A stretch of DNA of 64,000 nucleotides from JAFGPL01 sp963781805. GTDB lineage: Bacteria; Bacteroidota; Bacteroidia; Bacteroidales; UBA10428. The notes under the pieces are model-generated. The model saw only the letters and a list, made by a program, of their open reading frames with translations. It did no database searches and was not told where the DNA came from. Positions 25,685 through 33,922 of this stretch are shown here, piece by piece. Made by a program: the position numbers and the translations under genes. The stretch is from NCBI GenBank assembly GCA_963781805.1, contig CAWAHF010000004.1, forward strand, positions 6,138,001 through 6,202,000, given 5' to 3'. Position 1 is the first letter of the stretch. The number at the start of each line of letters is the position of its first letter.

Positions 25685-26647
25685 GTTGTTTATTCCTTTG
25701 TCTTTTATGTATTTAATCAATTCGTCTGGTTTTAAAATCTTGTCATATTGACTTTTTACTTTGCCTAATTTACAATCTTCCGTTATCAATTTCAAAAAGT
25801 CACTAAAATCAGCATTTTCATTTGCTAATCGATTTACAGTATCCCAGTCAATCTCTTGATTAATTTTTGACGGGAAAAGTATCTCACTCTCATAAGCATT
25901 GTCTGCATTGAGTTTTATCAATCCAATTCCAAAAGCATTATTTAATCTGCGTATTTCATCCCGAAATGTTGGGTCATCATCCAAGTTTAATGTCACTAAA
26001 TATCCTTCGTTTGCCCAACTTGAATTTGAAACAGCTTGAAAAAATGATTGTCGTAAATTGCTGAAATTTAAATTGATTTTTAACTCGAACGAGAATAATT
26101 TTATTGAACTAATCTTTAAATAGTCTTGTATCTCTCGTGTTTCTGTTGCATAATCCTTGAACGGAAAATAAACACCAACCAAATCAGGATGTAACCACTC
26201 ATTTTGTCCTTTTGTTGTTTTATTGGAGTTCTCATGATAAATAGTCTTTAAGTTTGCTTTAAAATGCGTATCTACCGATGCATAAGAAACTACAATTGGG
26301 TGTAAATCTCTTTCATTGAACTTTTTAGGTTCAACTTTATCTTTTTTAATCTGTTCGGTATCTTTCTGCTTTTGGAGTTTCTCTACATCTGTCTTTGTCG
26401 CCAATTTACGAAGGAAAAACTGAGCAGGTCTCTCACTTGTTTGAATTACAATTGAATCATCTCCGTTATTATTAATATCCACGTAGCAATAAGCTGCAAT
26501 TGTAGCCCATGGAGTCTTACCGTTGGTTGTAAAATCCCCGATTGTTCCAATCTCATTGGCTTTATCCCAAATCTCTTTGGCTGAAAGTGGAGTTCCGACT
26601 TTCTCAATCGTTTTTTCAATTACGTCCCAAAATGTTGTTCTTGCCAT
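25676..26647 (-). CDS. HARE-HTH domain protein with nuclease-like C-terminus (COG2958-like)
   Basis: 323 aa. N-terminal HARE-HTH (about 3-75): FWDVIEKTIEKVGTPLSAKE and GKTPWATIAAYCYVDI. After a charged linker, the C-terminal region has HPDLVGVYFPF, then SFELKINL and LRQSFFQAVSNSSWANEGYL. D...ELK is the spacing expected of a PD-(D/E)xK nuclease, as reported for HARE-HTH fusions and COG2958. It is the cassette nearest the integrase end, and its TAA stop lies within the attC R' box. A role in restricting or regulating foreign DNA is inferred, not shown. Confidence 0.75.
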   Translation of the reverse strand: MARTTFWDVIEKTIEKVGTPLSAKEIWDKANEIGTIGDFTTNGKTPWATIAAYCYVDINNNGDDSIVIQTSERPAQFFLRKLATKTDVEKLQKQKDTEQIKKDKVEPKKFNERDLHPIVVSYASVDTHFKANLKTIYHENSNKTTKGQNEWLHPDLVGVYFPFKDYATETREIQDYLKISSIKLFSFELKINLNFSNLRQSFFQAVSNSSWANEGYLVTLNLDDDPTFRDEIRRLNNAFGIGLIKLNADNAYESEILFPSKINQEIDWDTVNRLANENADFSDFLKLITEDCKLGKVKSQYDKILKPDELIKYIKDKGINNAS

Positions 26648-26686
26648 ATCAATTTATTTGTATCATTGTCGTAGTGCGGTTTTTTA

Positions 26687-26760
26687 CAATGCAAGCTAAC
26701 ATCTAAATATACTTACCTTTTTTTCAATAGGTAAGTATATTTCGCTTATATCGTTAGTTG
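26687..26760. repeat. Compact palindrome at integrase-proximal end (attI-like or terminal attC)
   Basis: The left end CAATGCAAGCTAAC mirrors the right end of site 11 (13 of 14). The inner arms AAATATACTTACCT and AGGTAAGTATATTT are a perfect 14-bp pair around a short loop, and the right end is GTTAGTTG. At about 70 bp it is half the size of the other sites, and no partner for its right end is seen further right. This is the position where attI should lie, between the first cassette and the integrase remnant. Confidence 0.6.
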
Positions 26761-26857
26761 TTTGATGAGCGTAAAATATTGTTTGTGAGTATTATAGTTT
26801 GTATAGTCATGTTTTTTGATAGTCTGTTTCATAAATACGAAATTTATTGATTATTTG

Positions 26858-27049
26858 CTAAATCCCCAAATCATCCATCGGACTTTTTATTTTTACCAGG
26901 TCATTATTGGCAATATGTGTATATATTTCAGTTGTTTTTATACTGCTGTGCCCTAAAAGCTTTTGTATGTATCTTATGTCAGTGCCCGGTTCAAAAAATT
27001 GGGTGGCAGAAGTATGTCTCAACAGGTGTACATTTCCCCTTCTGGTTAC
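26858..27049 (-). pseudogene. Tyrosine recombinase (integron-integrase/XerC-like), C-terminal fragment
   Basis: 63 codons remain, read from 27049 down to the TAG at 26858-26860. They contain the catalytic box LLRHTSATQFFEPGTDIRYI, then QKLLGHSSIKTTEIYTHI with the nucleophile tyrosine, and the terminal KIKSPMDDL, like the SPLD(R/N)L end of integron integrases and related Bacteroidota recombinases. A TAA lies directly upstream in frame, and no recognisable N-terminal part or first catalytic Arg follows to the right, so it cannot be active. It points toward the array, i.e. the same direction as the cassettes. Confidence 0.8.
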
Positions 27050-27284
27050 TTATAACTATAAAGCCAAATACAATCTTTTTCCATTTCTTTAGGTTTTTGA
27101 GATCCATCCTGTTTTACCGTTTGGCAACGGGTGTATATTACCAAATATTAATTGTTAAAATAAAATAAAAACCCTCATAAATATAGTTTCTCAAAAAAAT
27201 AAAGCTGAACAAACGTTTAATATTTTTTAAACGCTTATTTTAGTAAATCATTAATACAATCCTTTTATACAGAGCAAAAAAACC

Positions 27285-27659
27285 TGTTTATGTTGCGGGA
27301 AAAAATTAATCGGATGTCCGGATAAAAAATTTTGTTCCGGCACATGCCGATCAAAGTATTGCTACTCTGTGAATGCTGAATTTAATGCACATAAATCCAA
27401 CGTTCACATAATACTGCGCAAAAACCGTGATATCCTGGCCGAATTAAATCCATCGGGGAAATGCATTGTGGATAAGCAAATTTTGGAAGAAAGAAAATTT
27501 AATTTCAATTTTTCAAACTCTGTTTACCGAACAAATGGCGGCCATGTTTACTGGTTTTGCTACGATTATGGGTTTCGCAAACTTCTTAAAAACAACATGT
27601 ACCAGCTTGTAAAATGGCAACCATATATGGATCAGGCTACTTCTATGGTTGTAACGTAA
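27285..27659 (+). pseudogene. Zinc-ribbon (DUF2116-like) protein lacking a start codon
   Basis: The frame encodes a zinc ribbon CLCCGKKLIGCPDKKFCSGT, then a helical body (NVHIILRKNRDILAEL) and VYWFCYDYGFRKL, the layout of a small Bacteroidota Zn-ribbon protein family of about 125 aa. An in-frame TAA lies about 30 bp before the first Cys codon and there is no ATG between. The first in-frame start is a GTG at 27369, which would delete the ribbon. An ATG exists one frame over (27290), so a frameshift at the start is likely. It may also simply use a rare start codon. Confidence 0.55.
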
Positions 27660-28304
27660 TATGACTTTTGAATAAAAATGCTTCTGCAATTTAACATGTT
27701 TATTTGCCAGATAGCTAGTTTCCTTAATTTAGGAATAAGCAGGTACGTTTTATGCCAATTGCCAGCTTTCTACAATGCATTTACATCAAAAATGCTTGAT
27801 TTCAGGCATGCTTCCGCCCCCTCAGTCACAGGCGGTTATTGGGCTATATGGCTGATTAGGCGGGAGTAACAAGCCAACAAGATAGAAAATAATATTTAAA
27901 TTATAAGACATTTAATAATATTTTTTTTTATTTGATACATCCAATAAAAAGTAACATCATATTCGATCCTAATTTAAAAAAATAAAAAAGGTTAAAATGT
28001 CCTATTTATCCTACTTTGACTGACTTTTGATTCACTTTTTTTAAAATTTATTCACTTACATTTCTTAGAATTAAAAATTGATAAAGTTTTGATTCACTTT
28101 TTTGAAAAATTATGATATTGTGATACATGAAAAGGAAAATTGATATGGCTTTGAATCCTATATGAAAAGATTTGATTCAATTTAAAGATAATTAGGAGTT
28201 CTGATAAGTTTTTAATTTAAATTACTTGACTTAAGGTGTAAATTATTGTACAAACAAATATCTGCTCAAAATTAATTTAATGAAATTGTACATTATATTG
28301 ATAC

Positions 28305-28342
28305 GACTAAGGAATTGAATCCGCGACCTCATGATTATTAAA
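28305..28342 (-). other. Degenerate tRNA 3'-end-like fragment
   Basis: On the minus strand, AATCATGAGGTCGCGGATTC resembles the variable/T-arm part of the tRNA-Lys gene located 150 bp to the right (AATCATGGGGTCGAGGGTTC). The T-stem no longer pairs. It could be an old attachment-site duplication or chance similarity. Confidence 0.3.
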
Positions 28343-28349
28343 AATGATC

Positions 28350-28390
28350 TTTTCGGGATAAATAGTATACCTTTATACAAATCCCGAAAA
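28350..28390. terminator. Stem-loop with 10-bp perfect stem
   Basis: TTTTCGGGAT and ATCCCGAAAA pair around a 21-nt AT-rich loop. On the minus strand the stem ends in a short U-rich stretch, so it could end transcription of the tRNA-Lys gene read toward the island. Confidence 0.45.
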
Positions 28391-28487
28391 CACTGCAATT
28401 AATGAAGTATTATATTTCTGAATGGAAAAATGATAAAAAAAGTTTGCAAATATCTTGCTCAAGAAATTTGAAAACCTTTGAAAGTCG

Positions 28488-28560
28488 CCGGTCCGGAGGG
28501 GCTCGAACCCTCGACCCCATGATTAAGAGTCACGTGCTCTACCAACTGAGCTACGGACCG
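28488..28560 (-). tRNA. tRNA-Lys (CTT)
   Basis: 73 nt. The acceptor arms CGGTCCG/CGGACCG, D-arm GCTCAGTTGGTAGAGC and T-arm GAGGGTTCGAGCCCCTC all pair. The anticodon loop CTCTTAA gives anticodon CTT. CCA is not encoded. Its 3' end faces the accessory island. Confidence 0.95.
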
Positions 28561-28624
28561 GTTTTGGAGGTGCAAATTTAGTAAATAATAGCAGATTATC
28601 AAATCAATTATGCTTCGTATAAAA

Positions 28625-28735
28625 GAGGCTGTCCAAAAGAAATCTTAACCGCAAAGTACTCAAAGTCTGCGCAAAGTGCACAAAGAATATATAATTAAAA
28701 AATAATACTTTGCGTTCTTTGCACTTTCCAGGGTG
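28625..28735. repeat. MITE-like / intergenic repeat remnant
   Basis: It begins GAGGCTGTCCAAAAG, similar to GAGGTGGTCCAAAAAG at 39689. It then contains GCAAAGTGCACAAAGAATAT and an inverted version, CTTTGCGTTCTTTGCACTTT. No closing terminal repeat is found, so it looks truncated. Confidence 0.45.
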
Positions 28736-28878
28736 ACCGAAATCAATCTCTGTTATAACCTCATTGTTGATATCTGAATTATAACTAAATCATAAAAAAC
28801 TTTACTTTATTTATAGAATAAAGTAACTTGCTTTCAAAGAATTAGGAAGTAAAAAGATACCTTTAGTGATTAGTGCAA

Positions 28879-30642
28879 ATGAGATTGTTTCCCAAATCCA
28901 AAGTTTATAAAGACTACAGTTGGCCAAATAAATTTACTATAATTGGATTACCTGTTAATATATTAGGTGTCATTATTAGTATTGTAGGAATTTTCATTGC
29001 ACTTTTTATATATAATCATCCTTTTAAGGGAAAAGACTCTTTTATTAATGTATATAAAGAAGAACCAGTATTCACTGCAAAAAGAAATGGATTTAGAATT
29101 CTTATTCTACCATTTAAAAAAATACAAGAAAAGGAAGGCTATGATATAGGTTTTATAATAAAAAACAGGTTAGATGATTATGCAAATAAAAATTTGCTAA
29201 ATATAAATACCTATTATCTTAAATTTAGCGTAACCCAAAATTTTAATCAAGATAGTGCATATTATTTACTGAATCATCATAATGCGGACATCCTCATATA
29301 TGGAATATATTTGGCAAACAGAGACTATAATAAAACTGATAAGATTGTTTTAAATTATATTACTAACGATATTATTAAGAATATTATATACATTAAGGAT
29401 AAGCAAGATTTTAACGAATTCCAACCGGCAACATTAGATGAAGTTCTGGAAGGAAAGCTATCCGGAGGTTTTGAATCTATTTTGTTCTACCTTCATGCAC
29501 TTCTTCTCTCCTTCGATAATAATTTTGACTTAGCAATAGACTATTTGAATTTTTCCATTGAACTTGATTCTAACAATACAAAGAGTTATTACTTAAGGGG
29601 ACTAAATAATATCAATTTAAATAAGGCTCATGCTGCAATGGAAGATTTCGATTTTGTTATAAAGAAAGATTCTACTGATTTTCAAACTTTTTTTGATAGA
29701 GGCTATGTCAAAACCATTTTAGGATTATATGATGAAGCAATAACCGATTATAAAAAAGCTATTGATTTAGATTCAACTAATTACGATGCATATTACAATC
29801 TCGGATTGATATACTATAAAATTGGAAAATCATTACTTGCTTTAAATTGTTTCAATGATGCTCTTAAGTATAATTCAAAATTTGATAAGGCTTATTCAGA
29901 TAGAGGGATAATTAAATTAGGACAGAAATTATTCTTTGAAGCGGAAAAAGATTTTCGAAGGGCAATATATTATAATCCTCAAAATGAGGCCGGTCTTAAT
30001 AATCTTGGTACTATAAAATCTAAAATAGAAGAATATGATTCTGCAATTTATTTTTATAACAAAGCAATTAAGATTGATTCAAATGATTTGGCTGCATTTA
30101 TAAACAGGGGACGTACTTACATGATAATGAAAAAATATAATAATGCAAAAACTGATTTTAAAAGAGTATTAGAATTAGATTCGACAAATTTTGATGCAAA
30201 TTTTATAATGGGAAGTATTCATTTTTTAGAAAATGATTATTACAATTCATTAATTTACTTCAATAAAGCAATTATTATCAATCCCAAAAGTGATGAAGCA
30301 TATATTAATAGAGCAGGGACAAAAATGGAAATTGGAAATTGTCAAGATGCACTTTCTGATGTTAATTTAGCCATTAAACTTAGGAACAATGAATACAAAT
30401 CTTATTATTTGAGAGGTAGAATTAATGATTGTTTAAATAACTATACTGCCGCATTTAAAGATTATACTAATGCGATAAAATTAAACTCAAAACATCCTGT
30501 TTTATACTATAAGAGAGGTTTAAGTGTTTTATCCTCTGGCGGTAACAAAAAAAACGTTTGTTCCGATTGGGAAAAAGCGTCTTCATTGGGTTATCGAGAC
30601 AAAGAATTCTTAGACCTAAAAAATAAATATTGTGAGAACTAA
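28879..30642 (+). CDS. Membrane-anchored TPR-repeat protein
   Basis: 587 aa from ATG 28879 (a GTG two codons earlier is possible). One transmembrane helix lies near residues 22-46 (IGLPVNILGVIISIVGIFIA). A domain of about 150 residues follows, then about 11 tetratricopeptide repeats (from about 200), with units such as FDRGYVKTILGLYDEAITDY and YYNLGLIYYKIGKSLLALN. It probably acts as a scaffold for protein interactions on one face of the inner membrane. No enzymatic domain. It stands alone next to the tRNA-Lys gene; a weak Bacteroidota -7-like TACCTTTA lies about 20 bp upstream. Confidence 0.85.
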   Translation: MRLFPKSKVYKDYSWPNKFTIIGLPVNILGVIISIVGIFIALFIYNHPFKGKDSFINVYKEEPVFTAKRNGFRILILPFKKIQEKEGYDIGFIIKNRLDDYANKNLLNINTYYLKFSVTQNFNQDSAYYLLNHHNADILIYGIYLANRDYNKTDKIVLNYITNDIIKNIIYIKDKQDFNEFQPATLDEVLEGKLSGGFESILFYLHALLLSFDNNFDLAIDYLNFSIELDSNNTKSYYLRGLNNINLNKAHAAMEDFDFVIKKDSTDFQTFFDRGYVKTILGLYDEAITDYKKAIDLDSTNYDAYYNLGLIYYKIGKSLLALNCFNDALKYNSKFDKAYSDRGIIKLGQKLFFEAEKDFRRAIYYNPQNEAGLNNLGTIKSKIEEYDSAIYFYNKAIKIDSNDLAAFINRGRTYMIMKKYNNAKTDFKRVLELDSTNFDANFIMGSIHFLENDYYNSLIYFNKAIIINPKSDEAYINRAGTKMEIGNCQDALSDVNLAIKLRNNEYKSYYLRGRINDCLNNYTAAFKDYTNAIKLNSKHPVLYYKRGLSVLSSGGNKKNVCSDWEKASSLGYRDKEFLDLKNKYCEN

Positions 30643-30905
30643 GATCTATTTTTTCAGAATATTCAACGGCAATATATATTTTAAAATCCGACCCTGCTGC
30701 AAGTTTACGATCCCACTCCTGCCGCAAGTCTGCAACTTGTGGCTCTGAGCCATGCAATAATCAAATTAGCTGTAAAAACTTAGTTACCTGTGAATCCCAT
30801 TTCATATATTTTTGTAACTTGCTCCTTTAATAACGAGGTACTGGGCTGCTTTTTTAAGACAAGTTAAAAATAGAGTTTTTAACTTTAACAATTAAAAAGT
30901 AGCGT
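30643..30905. other. Intergenic stretch with a short palindromic repeat
   Basis: Near 30718-30742 the sequence GCCGCAAGTCTGCAACTTGTGGC is a near-perfect palindrome, of a type scattered in Bacteroidota intergenic DNA. The right part (from about 30843) probably belongs to the IS3 left end. No gene is seen. Confidence 0.4.
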
Positions 30906-31172
30906 ATGAAAAAGATCAAATTCAGTGAGACAAAAATTTTAGCTATTCTAAAAGAGCAAGAACAAGGACAAAAGGTATCAGAGATATGTCGTAAACACGG
31001 TATAAGTGATGCTACCTTTTACAACTGGAAAAATAAATACTCAGGAATGACCGTAAGCGAATTAAAACGTTTAAAGGAGCTAGAATATGAAAATTCACGT
31101 TTAAAGCGGATGTATGCAAATCTAAGTCTTGAGAATGAAGCGCTTAAAGATATTGTAACAAAAAAGTTTTAA
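30906..31172 (+). CDS. IS3-family transposase OrfA
   Basis: 88 aa. A helix-turn-helix (HTH_Tnp_1 type) with KFSETKILAILKEQEQGQKV, then ICRKHGISDATFYNWKNKY, followed by a leucine-zipper-like helix. It binds the element ends. orfB starts 15 bp downstream in another frame; the usual product of such elements is an OrfAB fusion made by -1 frameshifting, and A-rich runs (GTAACAAAAAAGTTTT) near the end of orfA are suitable. Confidence 0.92.
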   Translation: MKKIKFSETKILAILKEQEQGQKVSEICRKHGISDATFYNWKNKYSGMTVSELKRLKELEYENSRLKRMYANLSLENEALKDIVTKKF

Positions 31173-31186
31173 CGCCTGGTCAGAAG

Positions 31187-31981
31187 GTGCAATGCTTAAT
31201 TTATTTAAAGGAACAATATCGTAAATTAAGTCATACCCAGGCGTGTAAAATCATTAGTTGCACCCGAACAAGAGCTTATTATAAGAAGAGAATGCCTGAA
31301 AAAGATGCAAAAATAAGATCTGCCATAATAGATATAATGGGGAATAGTCGTAAAGGGCGTAATAAAATTATTGCGTTAGTGCGAAAGAAATACCCGGAAT
31401 ATGGTCCTAGTCAGATCAGAAGAGTTTATGAGCAATCTGGTTTTTCGTTGAGTAAAAAACTTAAACGACGAATGAAACAGACACCTGTTAATCCTATTGA
31501 GATACCTTTTTCAAGAAATGAAGAATGGGCGATGGACTTCATGAGCGATGCGTTGGTTGATGGAAGGAAGATACGTATCCTGAATATAGTTGATCATTTT
31601 AATCGTGAATGTATAGGCATTAAAATCGGATTTAATATACCAGCAAGAGTAGTAATTCAATACCTGGAACAAAAGATCGAGATAAGTGGAAAACCTAAAA
31701 AAATTCGAACGGATAACGGGCCAGAGTTTCGATCCAAATTATTCCAGAAATGGCTTGAGAAAAATGAGATAATCTGGAGTAGGATTCAAAAAGGAAAGCC
31801 TCAACAAAATGCAATTGTGGAAAGATTTAATAAAACATTTCGTGAGGATGTACTAGATGCTAATCTATTCTATGGTATTTCTCAAGCAGAAGGAATTACT
31901 CTAAGATGGATTCAAGATTATAATACAGAACGGCCCCATCAGGCATTAAACTATAAAACACCTGTGGAGTATGCGGCATAA
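31187..31981 (+). CDS. IS3-family transposase OrfB (DDE integrase)
   Basis: 264 aa. HTH_21-like N-terminal part (YGPSQIRRVYEQSGFSLS), then an rve catalytic core: WAMDFMSD (first D), RTDNGPEF (second D) and QNAIVERFNKTFREDVLD (E). All three catalytic residues are present, and the length is normal. The C-terminus YNTERPHQALNYKTPVEYA is typical. Open frame extends upstream toward orfA, consistent with a frameshifted fusion protein. Confidence 0.93.
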   Translation: MQCLIYLKEQYRKLSHTQACKIISCTRTRAYYKKRMPEKDAKIRSAIIDIMGNSRKGRNKIIALVRKKYPEYGPSQIRRVYEQSGFSLSKKLKRRMKQTPVNPIEIPFSRNEEWAMDFMSDALVDGRKIRILNIVDHFNRECIGIKIGFNIPARVVIQYLEQKIEISGKPKKIRTDNGPEFRSKLFQKWLEKNEIIWSRIQKGKPQQNAIVERFNKTFREDVLDANLFYGISQAEGITLRWIQDYNTERPHQALNYKTPVEYAA

Positions 31982-32253
31982 GGTTTTTTTAGGCATATAC
32001 CCTCAAAAGTATCATCAAAAAATAGCGGGCACAAAAACTGAAACCCGCTATCAAACGATACTTCGTCGGGAGAACCTATCCCTGGCAGGTTGCTCCTCAG
32101 TAGAGCCTGCTTCCGTTTCGGTTCAACAGATACAAAATTCAAAATTGATTTCTATATTTACAAACTGTCAAAAAAGTCAGCCATTTACCACGATAAATAT
32201 AAATTGGTAATTCATTACGATAGACAGGAATTAGTTAACTTAAACTTATATAA

Positions 32254-33846
32254 ATGAAAAAAAACTTTTTTTTGCTGACTATTTTATTATGCCTGGCTTC
32301 AGTTGAATTGTTTGGGCAAAATTCAAACATCAAAAATTCCGATTCACATGAAAGAATCATAAAAATAGACTACAACAAGGTAGCTGGAAAATTGAATACT
32401 ATGTATAAAGAGTGTATAGGAGCCGGAAGAGCAAATGAAGGATTGCGGGCTGACTGGCAACAACAACTGGCGCTTGTGGAAAAAGAATGTGGTTTTAATT
32501 ATATCCGGATGCACGGTTTATTAACCGATGATATGGGTGTTTATCGTGAAGATAAAAAGGGAAATCCTGAATACAATTATCAATACATTGATGTTTTGTA
32601 CGACTTTATCCTGAGCATCGGGATGAAACCTTTTGTTGAATTAGGATTTATGCCTTCAGCGCTTGCCAGCGGAGACCAGACTATTTTTTGGTGGAAAGGA
32701 AATGTCACTCCACCGAAAGATTATAAAAAATGGGAAGATTTAATCCGCAATCTCACACTCCATTTTACCCAACGTTATGGTGTCAAAGAAGTTAAGACAT
32801 GGTATTTCGAGGTCTGGAACGAACCGAACCTGAAGGATGGTTTCTGGACGGGTACGCAAAACGATTATTTTAAATTATATGAATACAGCGTACGTGCAAT
32901 AAAAGGCGTAAACAAAGAGTATAAAGTTGGAGGTCCTGCCACAGCAGGAGCTGCCTGGGTGCCCGAAATGATCCGGTTCTGCGATAAAAATTCTGTCCCG
33001 ATAGACTTTATTTCGACACATACCTATGGAGTTAAACAAGGATTTTTAGACCAATACGGAACCACCGGTACCATCCTGGATAAAAATGAATGGAGTGTCA
33101 GCGGTGATATTTTAAATTCGCGCAGGCAAATTTCAAATTCTGCCATGCCCAATCTGGAACTGCATTATACCGAATGGAGCTCTTCCTATACACCGACTGA
33201 CCCTATCCACGACAGTTATCATCAGGCAGCCTATATTCTTGAGAAAATAAAACAAGTTGGAGCTGCTGCAAACTCAATGTCGTATTGGGTTTTTACCGAT
33301 ATTTTTGAAGAAGCTGGTCCACGATTTACACCATTTCATGGGGGATTCGGATTATTAAATTATCAGGGGATTAAAAAATCCGCCTATTTTTCGTACTATT
33401 TACTCAACAAATTAGGAGAAACGGAACTGCAAAATACGGATAGTTCATCCTGGGCATGTAAAAACGCGAAAGGAGATATGCAGGTGTTATTTTGGGATTT
33501 CACCTTCACGCTTCCCGATTCTATAAATAATCAGGACTATTATATTCGCGATTTACCTTCGAAGCCAAAAGGAAAAGTTAAATTGGAACTATCAGGTATA
33601 CCAGCTGGGAATTATCAGTATGAGGTTTACAAAGTAGGTTATCGGGTGAATGATCCGTACACCTCTTATTTATCAATAGATAAGCCGAATCAACTTACGA
33701 AACAGCAGGTTGAAGCTATTAAGTGCTTAAATAATGGTTCTCCGGTTTCCAAAGAAATTATCAGGATTAAATCATCAGGGGTATTTTCAAAAATAATGGA
33801 GATTAGGGAAAATGATGTTTTCTTATTGAATCTTGTTAAGCTTTGA
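32254..33846 (+). CDS. GH39 beta-xylosidase-like glycoside hydrolase, exported
   Basis: 530 aa with a signal peptide (about 1-21, ending VELFGQ). Clan-A TIM barrel of family 39: acid/base Glu190 in YFEVWNEPNL and nucleophile Glu307 in LELHYTEWSS. A C-terminal beta domain follows. GH39 enzymes release xylose, arabinose or related sugars from plant or algal polysaccharide side chains; the exact substrate is not readable. First gene of a plus-strand run of carbohydrate genes (GH39, URO-D-like, GH29, GH9). No SusC/SusD pair is seen. Confidence 0.87.
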   Translation: MKKNFFLLTILLCLASVELFGQNSNIKNSDSHERIIKIDYNKVAGKLNTMYKECIGAGRANEGLRADWQQQLALVEKECGFNYIRMHGLLTDDMGVYREDKKGNPEYNYQYIDVLYDFILSIGMKPFVELGFMPSALASGDQTIFWWKGNVTPPKDYKKWEDLIRNLTLHFTQRYGVKEVKTWYFEVWNEPNLKDGFWTGTQNDYFKLYEYSVRAIKGVNKEYKVGGPATAGAAWVPEMIRFCDKNSVPIDFISTHTYGVKQGFLDQYGTTGTILDKNEWSVSGDILNSRRQISNSAMPNLELHYTEWSSSYTPTDPIHDSYHQAAYILEKIKQVGAAANSMSYWVFTDIFEEAGPRFTPFHGGFGLLNYQGIKKSAYFSYYLLNKLGETELQNTDSSSWACKNAKGDMQVLFWDFTFTLPDSINNQDYYIRDLPSKPKGKVKLELSGIPAGNYQYEVYKVGYRVNDPYTSYLSIDKPNQLTKQQVEAIKCLNNGSPVSKEIIRIKSSGVFSKIMEIRENDVFLLNLVKL

Positions 33847-33922
33847 GACCTTTGAATTTAATCAGCCACTATTACATTTTTAAAATTTTTATAAATTGTA
33901 ATTAAAAGTAAGACGACTAAAA

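Larger units (their letters stand above)
1..27049 (-). mobile_element. Chromosomal integron / attC cassette array with decayed integrase
   Basis: All cassette genes point left. Eleven palindromic sites of about 130 bp (at 604, 1420/3653, 5480, 12490/14726, 15596, 16338, 17441, 18605, 19808, 25137 and 25544) plus a compact one at 26687 delimit the cassettes. Each cassette has its own matching ends, for example GTTATAGGGCGTTG at 17569 against CAATGCCCTATAAC at 18605, and GTTAGCTTGCGTTG at 25675 against CAATGCAAGCTAAC at 26687. In integrons, the start of a cassette complements the R'' box of its own attC, so this pattern is diagnostic. The only recombinase trace is a C-terminal fragment at the right end, pointing the same way as the cassettes, as in the reverse-oriented integrons known from Treponema denticola. 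The left limit is outside the window. The alternative is a CALIN (attC cluster without a functional integrase). Confidence 0.8.
27660..28487. other. Gene-poor AT-rich stretch at island border
   Basis: No convincing gene. It contains a direct repeat of TTTTGATTCACTTTTTT (near 28022 and 28087), a tRNA-like fragment (28305) and a perfect stem-loop (28350). The 27678-27869 open frame has no protein-like features. It reads as decayed DNA between the integron and the tRNA-Lys gene. Confidence 0.5.
30843..32185 (+). mobile_element. IS3-family insertion sequence (ends provisional)
   Basis: It carries the two overlapping-style genes orfA and orfB. Candidate imperfect terminal repeats are GGCTGCTTTTTTAAGACAAG at the left and ACTGTCAAAAAAGTCAGCC at about 32164-32182 on the right. 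This is a weak match, and the right end would leave about 180 bp after orfB, so the limits are tentative. Both genes look intact. Confidence 0.6.

Noticed and set aside
27678..27869. 63-aa open frame on plus strand
   Set aside because: No protein-like features and it lies in decayed DNA next to a truncated gene.
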